Below are positions 1-8,356 of a DNA stretch of 64,000 nt, one piece after another. Every line of letters begins with the position of its first letter. Position 1 is the stretch's first letter. The position numbers were made by a program, and so were the translations under genes. The stretch is from Salinimicrobium sp049680855 (lineage in GTDB: Bacteria > Bacteroidota > Bacteroidia > Flavobacteriales > Flavobacteriaceae). The DNA lies in assembly GCF_049680855.1 (NCBI RefSeq), contig NZ_JBMPGS010000003.1, positions 310,001 through 374,000 on the forward strand, in the 5' to 3' direction. Below the pieces are notes generated by a model. The model did no database searches, was not told where the DNA came from, and saw only the letters and a list, made by a program, of their open reading frames with translations.

Positions 1-1325
1 TTAGCAATACTGCTAATTCCTCCAATGATCACAACTCCAACAAGAACAGCCACAACCAATCCAAACCAAAAACCATTTCCTACAAGTGCAGGAAATTCAC
101 CGGCAAGAATTACGAACGACTGGTTGGCCTGAAACATGTTCCCACCACCAAAAGAAGCACCAATAGCCAGGATTGCAAAAAGAACCGCAAGGACTTTTCC
201 TAAACCTCCTTTACCTCTTTTTTCAAGACCATATCGCAGGTAGTTCATTGGACCTCCAAAAACACGGCCTTCACTATTAATGAATCTATACTTTACTCCT
301 AAAGTACATTCCACAAATTTTGAAGACATACCTAACAGTCCGGCAATGATCATCCACAAAGTAGCACCGGCACCTCCAAGAGAAACCGCTACTGCCACCC
401 CGGCAATATTTCCAAGTCCTACAGTTCCTGAAACTGCTGTTGCCAAAGCCTGGAAGTGAGTAACCTGCCCTGGAGCGTTGGGATCATCATATTTTCCACG
501 GGCAAGTTCAAGAGAATGTTTAAATCCTCGGATATTTATAAAACCTAATCGTAGCGTAAAGAACAATGCACCAAGCACAAGCCACACAACAATAAAAGGA
601 ATATCTTTGGTCTGTGGATCACCATTAGGATGCACCAGCGGGACCGGCTGTTCATAAGCAATTGCCGCCAGGTATTGCGCTCCTTGCTCGATCACATGCT
701 CCTTATTTTCAGAGTTGTAGATCACGCCACCTTCTTCCACAAGATATTCAAGGGTACCATTTGCATTTGCATAGGCATTGATTTCCTCGCCATCTTTAGA
801 AATAACAGCTATAAGATCTCCTTCATTAACACTGCTCCCTTCCGGAAGCATCCATTCCTGAAGGGTATATTTTGCTTCTTCAGTAGCAGACCATCCCGGT
901 GCAGGCACTCTTTTAAGATCGGCATAAACTACTGGATCATAAATTCCCACGGCAGAAAAAGGATCCCAGAACAGTACAGATCCCATACTTTCAACGATAG
1001 GTGCAAACGTTCCATTGAAATGTTCTGTAATAGCTTCTGCTGGTACAGTATAAACTTCTCTAAATTCATTCCCGGCGGCATCTGTCACTGTAACCGAATA
1101 TTCTACACCTTCCACGAGGCCTTCAGATCTTGGAGAATCTAAAGGAGTGTTCTGGTTAGACCACTTGTACATATAAGGAGGCGTTCCTCCTTCAACATTT
1201 AATTCAACATATCCATTATTAATTATATTGGAAGGGTTTACTACGTCTGCATTCACCTGCAACTCCTGCGCATATATTGTGAAAAATGAAATAGTAAATA
1301 AAAATGAAAGCAAGTACTTTCTCAT
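1..1325 (-). CDS. AGCS-family sodium:alanine symporter with exported N-terminal SprB-like and lipoyl-like domains (3' end outside window)
   Basis: The 441 visible residues start with a signal peptide (MRKYLLSF... ending YAQ). Residues about 38-90 resemble an SprB/PKD-type repeat (GGTPPYMYKWSN, YSVTVTDAAGN). Residues about 160-225 resemble a biotinyl/lipoyl-like barrel (PEGSSVNEGDLI, ANANGTLEYLVEEGGVI) but lack the modified lysine. A transmembrane symporter follows from about residue 245, with the AGCS block AVSGTVGLGNIAGVA and FGGGNMFQANQ. AGCS carriers import small amino acids (alanine, glycine) with Na+ across the inner membrane. The extracytoplasmic extension is not part of the usual AGCS architecture and may be a sensor or docking module (inference). 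The start is fixed by the signal peptide. The frame is open to the window edge. Confidence 0.85.
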   Translation of the reverse strand, partial: MRKYLLSFLFTISFFTIYAQELQVNADVVNPSNIINNGYVELNVEGGTPPYMYKWSNQNTPLDSPRSEGLVEGVEYSVTVTDAAGNEFREVYTVPAEAITEHFNGTFAPIVESMGSVLFWDPFSAVGIYDPVVYADLKRVPAPGWSATEEAKYTLQEWMLPEGSSVNEGDLIAVISKDGEEINAYANANGTLEYLVEEGGVIYNSENKEHVIEQGAQYLAAIAYEQPVPLVHPNGDPQTKDIPFIVVWLVLGALFFTLRLGFINIRGFKHSLELARGKYDDPNAPGQVTHFQALATAVSGTVGLGNIAGVAVAVSLGGAGATLWMIIAGLLGMSSKFVECTLGVKYRFINSEGRVFGGPMNYLRYGLEKRGKGGLGKVLAVLFAILAIGASFGGGNMFQANQSFVILAGEFPALVGNGFWFGLVVAVLVGVVIIGGISSIA

Positions 1326-1477
1326 AAGTTTGGATTAATTGTTTTAGTAAGGATTATATTCGGCGAAGCAAGATGCTAAAAATATTAACGTTTTCAAATT
1401 TTATGAAGTTAAATTGTAAACAAAACGTTAAGCCACAAGCGAGTTAAGAAGAATTTTGACGGTTCCTGCTGCCCATT

Positions 1478-1708
1478 TTAAAGATCAAAGACAGATGTTC
1501 TCTTTGCATACACCATATCTTTAAATTTCAGCAAGAATGCCAGAATAAGGTAAAACACAAATCCGATTCCAAAAGTCGCAAAAGAGAGATATATAAAAAA
1601 TAACCGCACATTTTTAGCCCGCATACCTAGCTTATCTGCAAAACGTGAAGAAACATAAAAACCGTGACGCTCAAAAAAGTGTCTTATTTTATGAATTGTA
1701 TTAAGCAT
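1478..1708 (-). CDS. PspC-domain small membrane protein
   Basis: A 76-residue protein. Residues about 1-35 carry the PspC-like region (FERHGFYVSSRFADKLGMRAKNVRLFFIYLSFATFG) and continue into a membrane segment (GFVFYLILAFLL). PspC-family proteins are inner-membrane components linked to envelope stress; this stand-alone flavobacterial form has no PspA/B partner nearby. I chose the start at 1708 over the longer frame to 1765 for two reasons: it avoids overlap with the upstream DUF2851 gene, and a TATCTTTG -7 box sits 3 nt before this ATG. The specific function is unknown. Confidence 0.75.
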   Translation of the reverse strand: MLNTIHKIRHFFERHGFYVSSRFADKLGMRAKNVRLFFIYLSFATFGIGFVFYLILAFLLKFKDMVYAKRTSVFDL

Positions 1709-1711
1709 GTT

Positions 1712-1719
1712 CAAAGATA
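1712..1719 (-). promoter_or_regulatory. -7 box (TATCTTTG) immediately before pspC-like start
   Basis: On the minus strand TATCTTTG matches the Bacteroidota -7 consensus TAnnTTTG and ends 3 nt before the ATG at 1708, implying a leaderless or nearly leaderless mRNA. No clear -33 TTG at the usual spacing was found. Confidence 0.35.
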
Positions 1720-1725
1720 TGAATT

Positions 1726-3006
1726 TTATACTTTTCCCTGTAGTAATTTGATTCCCAAACCACATTTAAGACATTTGTTTTTATCGCAAAACTCCCTTTT
1801 TAAATGAAGCAACGCCTGTGACTTCAACGCATTACTTGCCACCATGGGCCTTAGCATCTCAAAGTGATGAATGGTTTGATTTGCCTCCTTTTCAATATTT
1901 GAAATTAACTCAAAAACCTCCTCAAGATTTTCCTGCCCCTGCTTTTGAGCAAAACAAAATTTTAAAGGAATCAAGGTGTTAATTACCAATAGATCAATAA
2001 AATTCCTGGTTAGCTGCTTTTTCCTTCTCTTATGAACTTTCTGAAAAGTATAGTGTGTTTCCCAAAATTCACTTAGCTGCACATGGAAGAGATCATACAT
2101 TTCATGCAGGCTTCTGGTATTAATTACTTCTGAAAAAAGATGTTCCCTTCGCGTGTACAGAGCTGCCAGCTGCGCCAGTCTTATGGTGGGAAAATTATCT
2201 GGCCGCAGCCTGAAGAATTTAACCGGAGCTACGCCGCTCCTGTCCAAATGATATTTATGTTTCAAAAAAGCGTATTCCTGCTTTAATTCCTGGTAATAAA
2301 CATCCTCTGATTCCTGCTCCAGCAAACCAACCTGCCCCAGAAACAATGCTTCCAGCTTCTTTTGATCTCTTAGCTTTCTAAGTACAGAAAACGGGAGTGA
2401 ATTAGCCATATCGAGAAACGAACCTGCGTTGACATTGAGCCCAAAACTCTTTGCAATCATCCTAAAAAGCACTTCCTCCCAGTTATTACTAGAAACCTGT
2501 AGCATTTTATGGATAATATCCGATCTTTCCTGCAGTCGCTCCACATACAACCGTTCGAGCCAATGATCCATCTCAAAATCTGAAAAAGCAGAAAAATCTC
2601 TTTCACAGTTAATCCATTTTGTCGATTTCCCGTTCATAAGACTCTCATACTTTGAAAAAGAGCAATTGTGAACAATATTTTTAAGCTCCAGTACGGGTAC
2701 CACGGTATTATCTTTCCTAAAAACCTCTATATCATGGTTCCAAACTACATGTAAGATGACGTTGTCATAAGCAGGATCGACTTCATGGCCATGCACGTAC
2801 CAGTCCGAAGAATTGATGTGAATTTCCACATTTCCCGCCCACTGCTGTTCGCCGATTTCCAGTCGCGCGTTAAAAAAATCGGGGCCGGAAAGTGCATTAG
2901 GTGTTCCAAAGTGAAGAATATTTAAGGGTAAACCAGAAACCGTCTCAGCACTGCTGAGATTGAATTTCTTGAACTGCCATACATAATGGAGAAAATCTTC
3001 TTGCAT
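1726..3006 (-). CDS. DUF2851 family protein
   Basis: 426 residues beginning MQEDFLHYVWQFKKF. The N-terminal half shows the family pattern: LHFGTPNALSGPDFFNARLEIG, WAGNVEIHINSSDW, HGHEVDPAYDNVILHVVW. The C-terminus carries cysteines (CDKNKCLKCGLG). DUF2851 proteins are widespread in Bacteroidota and have no established function. The invariant histidines and acidic residues in the N-terminal half suggest a metal or nuclease-like site, but this is inference. The start at 3006 is preferred over 3030 because homologues typically begin near MxEDFLHYxW and because TACTTTTA lies 4 nt upstream. The C-terminus is 17 nt before the PspC start. Confidence 0.8.
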   Translation of the reverse strand: MQEDFLHYVWQFKKFNLSSAETVSGLPLNILHFGTPNALSGPDFFNARLEIGEQQWAGNVEIHINSSDWYVHGHEVDPAYDNVILHVVWNHDIEVFRKDNTVVPVLELKNIVHNCSFSKYESLMNGKSTKWINCERDFSAFSDFEMDHWLERLYVERLQERSDIIHKMLQVSSNNWEEVLFRMIAKSFGLNVNAGSFLDMANSLPFSVLRKLRDQKKLEALFLGQVGLLEQESEDVYYQELKQEYAFLKHKYHLDRSGVAPVKFFRLRPDNFPTIRLAQLAALYTRREHLFSEVINTRSLHEMYDLFHVQLSEFWETHYTFQKVHKRRKKQLTRNFIDLLVINTLIPLKFCFAQKQGQENLEEVFELISNIEKEANQTIHHFEMLRPMVASNALKSQALLHLKREFCDKNKCLKCGLGIKLLQGKV

Positions 3007-3087
3007 GAAATAAAAGTAGTACAAAACCACTTACATTTCTGAACGACAGAAGATTAAAAAGTTAAAATTAAAGTGAATTTTACGAGA

Positions 3088-3792
3088 TTATTCTTCTAAT
3101 TTTTGGGCTATCTCTTCAAAAAATTCCTGCACCCATAGGCGGTACATCTCTTCGCTGGGGTGAAGTCCGTCATCAGCTATAAGATCTGGTTCATCTTTTG
3201 CCCGTTTTGAAATGGGAGTAATATTATAAAAATCGAGATCATACGCTGCGGCCACCCGCTTTAAAACATCATTGAATTCAACTATCTGCCGGCTTATTTC
3301 TTCACTATTTGAAGCTCCAAAAGGAGTAACCCCATAATCAGGAATGCTTACTACGAAAACATCCTCACTCCCCTCTTTTGAAAGCGCAATCGCGCGTGTA
3401 AAAATCGTATTAAGATCTTCTTCGAAATCGTCAATAGATCTGCCCTGGTACTGATTATTCACACCTATTAGCACAGAAACAAGATCATATTGCTCATTTC
3501 CCGATAGTTGATCATCCATCGCCTGCAAAAGGTTTCCTGTCGTCCAGCCTGTACGCGCAATGATCTTGGCATCCTCCATTTCAAACCCCTGCTTTCTTAG
3601 ACTATCAACAAGCTGCACCGGCCATCGCCCCATTTCCTCTACGCTTTCTCCTATTGTATAGGAATCACCGAGCGCCAGGTACGTCAAATCGGGTACATCG
3701 GGTGTCATTTCATCGGGAACAGTTTTTTCCGAAGAGCTATTGCAGCCTATCACAATTAAAAATAGCAGTAGAAAGGAAGTAATTTTCATCAT
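3088..3792 (-). CDS. SGNH/GDSL-type hydrolase lipoprotein
   Basis: 234 residues starting MMKITSFLLLFLIVIGC, a signal peptide with a lipobox ending in Cys, so it is predicted to be membrane anchored outside the cytoplasm. Catalytic blocks of the SGNH fold are visible: GDSYT (nucleophile Ser), a GVNNQYQGRS block with the Asn, and DGLHPSEEMY with the Asp-x-x-His pair. SGNH enzymes are esterases or lipases acting on varied acyl esters; the substrate here cannot be deduced. The longer frame to 3873 would place 27 residues before the signal peptide and is rejected. It stands alone, followed by DUF2851 on the same strand. Confidence 0.85.
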   Translation of the reverse strand: MMKITSFLLLFLIVIGCNSSSEKTVPDEMTPDVPDLTYLALGDSYTIGESVEEMGRWPVQLVDSLRKQGFEMEDAKIIARTGWTTGNLLQAMDDQLSGNEQYDLVSVLIGVNNQYQGRSIDDFEEDLNTIFTRAIALSKEGSEDVFVVSIPDYGVTPFGASNSEEISRQIVEFNDVLKRVAAAYDLDFYNITPISKRAKDEPDLIADDGLHPSEEMYRLWVQEFFEEIAQKLEE

Positions 3793-3984
3793 TTTTGAAA
3801 CTTTAAATCTAATGTAACTAATTCTACCAGAATTTGGAAGGAAAGAGCCCTTCTCCTGTATTCCCCATTTCAATTTTTCTTCTGAAGGTATTTCCTAATT
3901 CCCGGTTAAATTAAAGCTTTCAGGAAAAATTATCGGTCAAATTATTTAACTTTTGGGAAAATCAAGTGATTAAATGAAGTACAA

Positions 3985-4209
3985 ATGAAAACTAACAGGG
4001 AACCAAATTCCGAAAACAGAAAAACTTCTAATGAACAGCCGCAGGAAGATGGGAATGATAAATTACAACCTAAACCGAACAAAAATGAGGAGGAGAAACA
4101 AGATTCTCCTTTTTTAAAAAAGCTTAAGAAGATTGGATTTTCAGTGTGGCTGGGGGTTATGATAGTTGGTGCGGCGCTGGCATTTATTGCTTCAATCTTG
4201 CTTTTATGA
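3985..4209 (+). CDS. Small single-pass membrane protein, unknown function
   Basis: 74 residues. The first 45 are highly polar (Asn, Glu, Lys, Gln-rich, low complexity). One C-terminal membrane segment follows (FSVWLGVMIVGAALAFIASILLL). The next gene starts within its stop codon (ATGA overlap at 4206), so the two are probably translationally coupled. The size and position of the hydrophobic segment are reminiscent of AtpI/AtpZ-like proteins, but only one helix is present and no atp genes are near. I do not recognise it. Confidence 0.55.
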   Translation: MKTNREPNSENRKTSNEQPQEDGNDKLQPKPNKNEEEKQDSPFLKKLKKIGFSVWLGVMIVGAALAFIASILLL

Positions 4210-4565
4210 AAATCTTACAGGTCCTTTTCGTGATCTTCACCACGGTTTTCCTGCTTATAGAGTTCCGCAGCGTTCTGGGAATTGATCTTCCCCAATGGAT
4301 GTTGTTCTATGGCAAAGATTTCATCTGTATGCCAATGGTACTAACAATCTGTTTAGTGGTAATGCAGTTTTTAAAGAAAGATCCAAACATCAGGTTGTCT
4401 ATTATTACAGTTTTCTCGCTTACCACGTTTTACTCCTTATACTTTGAAACCATTTTACCTGAATTTCACTCCCGATATACAGCAGATTTTCTTGATGTGC
4501 TCATGTATTTTTCAGGTGCACTGCTTTTTTACCTTGTCCAGGAAAAAAAAATTTTCAACGAATAA
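4206..4565 (+). CDS. Small multi-pass membrane protein, unknown function
   Basis: 119 residues with four likely membrane segments: ILQVLFVIFTTVFLLIEF, a central MVLTICLVVMQFL, an IITVFSLTTFYSLYF stretch and FLDVLMYFSGALLFYLV. The ATG at 4206 overlaps the upstream stop by one base, which fixes the start over an internal overlapping frame at 4146. The compact four-helix layout is seen in uncharacterised flavobacterial membrane proteins. The pair 3985-4565 looks like a two-gene operon converging on the cystathionine synthase-like gene. Confidence 0.6.
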   Translation: MKILQVLFVIFTTVFLLIEFRSVLGIDLPQWMLFYGKDFICMPMVLTICLVVMQFLKKDPNIRLSIITVFSLTTFYSLYFETILPEFHSRYTADFLDVLMYFSGALLFYLVQEKKIFNE

Positions 4566-4612
4566 ATTTTAAATTCATTTCAGGAGAGCATTCTGAAAAT
4601 ACAACCAAGCTG

Positions 4613-4640
4613 GAACAAAAAAACCGGCTTTCGCCGGTTC
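4613..4640 (-). terminator. Intrinsic terminator
   Basis: Stem AACCGGC/GCCGGTT (4622-4628 with 4633-4639, loop TTTC). On the minus strand it is followed by a run of eight T, just past the stop of the 4664-5644 gene. It may also act weakly on the plus strand. Confidence 0.8.
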
Positions 4641-4663
4641 TTATTATATTATGTTACAAAAAT

Positions 4664-5644
4664 TTATTCAATATATCCCATTTTTCGCATCCATTCATCG
4701 TTAAACATTTTCCCAACGTATCGACTACCATGGTCGTGAAATAAAACAACTACGACATCGTCTTTTTTAAATTTATCTTTCAATTGCAAAAGACCTTTCA
4801 TGGCTGCACCTGCGCTGTTCCCAAGAAACATTCCTTCTTCCTTGGCCAGTCGCTGCGTGTAAATAGCCGCATCTTTATCTGTCACTTTTGTAAAACCGTC
4901 AATAACATCAAAATTCACATTTTTTGGAAGTATATCTTCTCCAATTCCTTCTGTAACGTATGGATAAATTTCTTTCTCGTCAAAAATGCCAGTTTCATGG
5001 TATTTTTTAAAAACAGAACCATAGGTATCAATACCCCAAACTTTAATATCGGGGTTTTGCTCCTTAAGATACTTCCCAACCCCAGAAATTGTGCCTCCGG
5101 TTCCAACTCCTACTACAAAATGAGTCACCTTTCCGTCTGTTTGTTTCCAGATTTCAGGCCCCGTAGTCTCATAATGTGCTTTTGTATTGGCTAAATTGTC
5201 GTATTGATTCACATACCAGGAATTCGGTGTTTCTTCTGAAAGTCTTTTGGAGGTAGAATAGTAACTTTTTGGATCATCGGGCGCAACGTCTGTAGGGCAA
5301 ACCACTACTTCACTTCCAACAGCCCTTAAAATATCCATTTTCTCCTTCGATTGTTTGTCAGACAGTACACAAACCATTTTGTAACCTTTAACAATGGCAG
5401 CCAGGGCAAGCCCCATTCCTGTGTTCCCTGAAGTTCCTTCGATAATGGTTCCTCCCGGTTTTATTAAGCCACGTTCTTCGGCATCTTCTATCATCTTAAG
5501 CGCCATACGATCTTTAACCGAATTCCCGGGGTTGAATGTTTCGTACTTTGCCAGCACCAGCGCATCAATCTCCTCTGCTAATTTATTGATCTTAACCAGC
5601 GGCGTATTTCCTATTGTACCTAATATATTTTCAGCGTATTCCAT
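4664..5644 (-). CDS. PLP-dependent cystathionine beta-synthase / cysteine synthase family enzyme
   Basis: 326 residues of the fold-type II PLP family. The PLP lysine is Lys44 in NPGNSVKDR. The substrate loop is EGTSGNTG, and the phosphate-binding glycine loop is GVGTGGTISG. The C-terminal block HDHGSRYVGKMFNDEWM resembles cystathionine beta-synthases more than O-acetylserine sulfhydrylases, but no CBS regulatory domains are present. The likely reaction is condensation of serine or O-acetylserine with homocysteine or sulfide, in transsulfuration or cysteine synthesis. The gene is monocistronic, with its own promoter (5663-5670) and terminator (4613-4640). The exact substrate cannot be settled from sequence alone. 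Confidence 0.85.
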   Translation of the reverse strand: MEYAENILGTIGNTPLVKINKLAEEIDALVLAKYETFNPGNSVKDRMALKMIEDAEERGLIKPGGTIIEGTSGNTGMGLALAAIVKGYKMVCVLSDKQSKEKMDILRAVGSEVVVCPTDVAPDDPKSYYSTSKRLSEETPNSWYVNQYDNLANTKAHYETTGPEIWKQTDGKVTHFVVGVGTGGTISGVGKYLKEQNPDIKVWGIDTYGSVFKKYHETGIFDEKEIYPYVTEGIGEDILPKNVNFDVIDGFTKVTDKDAAIYTQRLAKEEGMFLGNSAGAAMKGLLQLKDKFKKDDVVVVLFHDHGSRYVGKMFNDEWMRKMGYIE

Positions 5645-5662
5645 ATCAAAATTTTAAGGCTG

Positions 5663-5670
5663 CAAAGGTA
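5663..5670 (-). promoter_or_regulatory. -7 box TACCTTTG
   Basis: TACCTTTG on the minus strand matches TAnnTTTG. It is followed by GCAGCCTTAAAA and the ATG at 5644. The same TACCTTTGCAGCCTTAAAA block precedes typA (23327-23334), which supports a real promoter/leader. Confidence 0.5.
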
Positions 5671-5732
5671 AGAAAAAAATCCGCCCGGCCTTTTAAGCCC
5701 ATAGCTCTTTACAATAGCTTTAAAGCTGCATT

Positions 5733-6968
5733 TTATTCAAATTTCATAGCTTTAACAGGAGAAATCTTGGTAATAATATAAGAAGGAACGATCAACATGA
5801 TCATACAGAGAATGAGCGTTCCAAGATTCACGGCAAGAATGTACTCCCAGCCAATAAAAACCGGAGCCTCGGTAACATAATAGGTTTCCGGATTTAAAGG
5901 AATTAATTTCAGGTATTTTTGAGCGAATAAAAGTCCGAGACCAATAAGATTTCCCCAAAACAATCCAAGCATGATAAGATAACCTGCGTTGTATAGAAAA
6001 ATTTTACGAACGCTCCAGTCCACACTGCCTAAGGCCTTAAGAATCCCAATCATTTGGGTACGCTCAAGGATCAAAACGAGCAGAGCTGTAATCATGTTAA
6101 TTCCTGCCACCAGGATCATGATCCCAATGATTAATGCGATATTAAAATCGAACAGGGACAACCATTCAAAAATGTTGAAGTATTTCTGTTTTATCGTTTG
6201 TGTATCGAGGAAGGAACTGGTGTTTTCATAAATTTCCTGCCCCTTTTCCTCCAGTTGGCCAAAATCATCAATAAACACCTCAAAACCGCCCACTTCATCA
6301 CTTTTCCAATTATTGAGCCTTTGAATTTGGCGAAGATCTGCCAGCATGTACAATTCATCAAATTCCTGAAAACCTGAGCTATAAATCCCTGCCACCTCAA
6401 AAGCCACCAGACGCGTTCTTTCATAGTTTTCCTGCCGTAGAAAATAGGTGATTACCTTATCTCCTATTTTAAAGCCAAGCCTGTTGGCTAAATATTCAGA
6501 AATTAGAACCTGGGCATTTAAATCTTCTGAAAAATTTGGCAGCTCACCCGCAACAAGAAATTCATCAAAATAGCTCCAGTCATAATCCTCACCCACGCCT
6601 TTTACCACTACTCCTTCAAAATCTGTAGCAGTTCGAATCACCCCTGCTTTATAAGCGGTTGCCTGCACATGCCGCACTCCTTCTACCATAGAAAAATCTG
6701 GATAAAAATCCTGATTTTTGGAAACTGGCACTAAAGAAACTTCAGAATTATTATTATCGTAATTGGTGATACTAATATGCCCCGTAAAAGCAGACATTTT
6801 TTCCCGTATCTTTTCCTGCAAACCAATACCTGTAGCAAATGCTATTAACATCATGATAACACCTATGGCAATGGCTATAATGGCAATTTTAATTATTGGA
6901 GCCGAAATGCTACTTTTGTGCTGTTTTGCACCTATAAGACGTCGGGCAATAAAAAATTCTAAATTCAA
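5733..6968 (-). CDS. FtsX-like permease, LolC/LolE-type lipoprotein-releasing ABC transporter subunit
   Basis: 411 residues. The N-terminus MNLEFFIARRLIG plus a first helix (IIKIAIIAIAIGVIMMLIAFATGIG) is followed by a large periplasmic domain to about residue 270. Three C-terminal helices include the FtsX-type coupling region (ERTQMIGILKALGSVDWSVRKIFL). LolC/E-type permeases extract lipoproteins from the inner membrane using a LolD ATPase; no ATPase gene is adjacent, so the partner must be elsewhere. The FtsE-like gene at 19445 is a possible but unproven one. The start lies only 9 nt from the divergent NamZ-like start, so its promoter must lie inside that coding sequence (TACTTTTG at 6995-7002). 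Confidence 0.85.
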   Translation of the reverse strand: MNLEFFIARRLIGAKQHKSSISAPIIKIAIIAIAIGVIMMLIAFATGIGLQEKIREKMSAFTGHISITNYDNNNSEVSLVPVSKNQDFYPDFSMVEGVRHVQATAYKAGVIRTATDFEGVVVKGVGEDYDWSYFDEFLVAGELPNFSEDLNAQVLISEYLANRLGFKIGDKVITYFLRQENYERTRLVAFEVAGIYSSGFQEFDELYMLADLRQIQRLNNWKSDEVGGFEVFIDDFGQLEEKGQEIYENTSSFLDTQTIKQKYFNIFEWLSLFDFNIALIIGIMILVAGINMITALLVLILERTQMIGILKALGSVDWSVRKIFLYNAGYLIMLGLFWGNLIGLGLLFAQKYLKLIPLNPETYYVTEAPVFIGWEYILAVNLGTLILCMIMLIVPSYIITKISPVKAMKFE

Positions 6969-6977
6969 GAGTAGCTT

Positions 6978-8234
6978 ATGATTTTTAAATTATTCAAAAG
7001 TACATTATTATTCGTACTTATAGCGATTGTTTCCTGCGGAAACAATTCCCGCCAGGAAAAACCACAATCTTTAAACCAAGAAAGTCATGCCCCTGAAATT
7101 GAGATACAGGAAGACATTATTCTTGGTGCAGCACGTACAGATATTTACCTTCCCATGCTGGAAAATAAAAGAGTGGGAATCGTAGGAAACCAAACCAGTA
7201 TTATCACTACTACGTACACAGACGATACATCCAATACTAAAAAAATTCATTTAGTAGATTCCCTGGTATCTTTGGGTGTTAATGTAGTAAAAGTTTTTGC
7301 TCCCGAACATGGTTTTCGTGGAACTGCAGATGCAGGGGAAGTAATTAAAGACGGAAAAGATCTTAAAACGGGACTTCCCATTATTTCGCTCTACGGAAGC
7401 AATAAAAAACCATCTCCAGACCAACTTAAGGATATAGATGTTCTCATATTTGACATACAGGATGTGGGAACCAGGTTCTACACCTATATTTCCACGCTGC
7501 ATTATGTCATGGAAGCCAGTGCCGAAAACGATATTCAAGTTATCGTTCTGGACCGTCCCAATCCAAACGGACATTATATTGATGGCCCAATCCTTGAACC
7601 GGAGAACAAAAGTTTTGTGGGCATGCACGAGATCCCCGTAGTACACGGACTTACCATTGGGGAATACGCAAAAATGATAAATGGAGAGCACTTTCTGGAA
7701 AATGGAATTCAGGTAGATCTTACGGTGGTGGAAATGGAAAATTACAACCACAACCTCCCCTATGATCTTCCAATAAAACCCTCGCCAAACCTTCCAAATT
7801 TAACAGCTATTAACCTTTACCCGAGCCTGTGTTTCTTTGAAGGAACCAATGTAAATGCCGGTCGTGGTACACATCACCAGTTTCAGGTTTTTGGCTCTCC
7901 CTTTCTTGACAAAGATCAATTTAGTTATTCCTATGTTCCGCAGTCAAATGAAGGCGCTAAAAATCCAAAACACCTTGGAAAAACCTGCTTCGGAAAAAAT
8001 CTTACAGATGCGCCGAGACTTTCGCAAATCAACTTGGAATGGCTCATTGAAGCTTATGAAAATACTGCTGATAAAAACACATTTTTCAATGCCTTCTTCA
8101 CGAAACTTGCAGGAACAGCAAAACTTCAGAAGCAAATAGAAGCGGGAATGTCTTCCGAAGAAATAAGAGCCACCTGGCAAGAAGGGCTGGAAGAATACGC
8201 AGCGGTCAGAGAGAACTATTTGATGTACGAATAA
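6978..8234 (+). CDS. DUF1343 / NamZ-like exo-beta-N-acetylmuramidase (GH171 family) lipoprotein
   Basis: 418 residues with signal peptide and lipobox (LFVLIAIVSC). Family blocks are clear: RVGIVGNQTS, VKVFAPEHGFRG, DVLIFDIQDVGTRFYTYISTLHY, LDRPNPNGHYIDGP, FFEGTNVNAGRGT. NamZ of Bacillus and related Bacteroidota enzymes release MurNAc from the non-reducing ends of peptidoglycan fragments. A role in envelope turnover or muropeptide recycling at the membrane is therefore likely. It is divergent from the Lol-type permease with only 9 nt between starts. No other peptidoglycan-recycling genes are adjacent. Confidence 0.88.
   Translation: MIFKLFKSTLLFVLIAIVSCGNNSRQEKPQSLNQESHAPEIEIQEDIILGAARTDIYLPMLENKRVGIVGNQTSIITTTYTDDTSNTKKIHLVDSLVSLGVNVVKVFAPEHGFRGTADAGEVIKDGKDLKTGLPIISLYGSNKKPSPDQLKDIDVLIFDIQDVGTRFYTYISTLHYVMEASAENDIQVIVLDRPNPNGHYIDGPILEPENKSFVGMHEIPVVHGLTIGEYAKMINGEHFLENGIQVDLTVVEMENYNHNLPYDLPIKPSPNLPNLTAINLYPSLCFFEGTNVNAGRGTHHQFQVFGSPFLDKDQFSYSYVPQSNEGAKNPKHLGKTCFGKNLTDAPRLSQINLEWLIEAYENTADKNTFFNAFFTKLAGTAKLQKQIEAGMSSEEIRATWQEGLEEYAAVRENYLMYE
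6995..7002 (-). promoter_or_regulatory. Possible -7 box for the LolC/E-like gene
   Basis: TACTTTTG on the minus strand matches TAnnTTTG, lies 26 nt before the ATG at 6968 and falls inside the first codons of the divergent NamZ-like gene. No -33 element was assigned. Confidence 0.3.
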
Positions 8235-8356
8235 ATGTTGCGAATTCCTGGTAGCAGATTGCGGGTTACAAGTTAATCTTTATTACAATGGAATGAACTA
8301 AAGGTTATTCTATTTTCATAGAAGAACAGGGAACGCGCAACGTGGAACATTTACAA

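Noticed and set aside
630..1142. 170-codon plus-strand frame inside the symporter gene
   Set aside because: It is the shadow of the minus-strand AGCS gene, which has clear family motifs; the plus frame has none.
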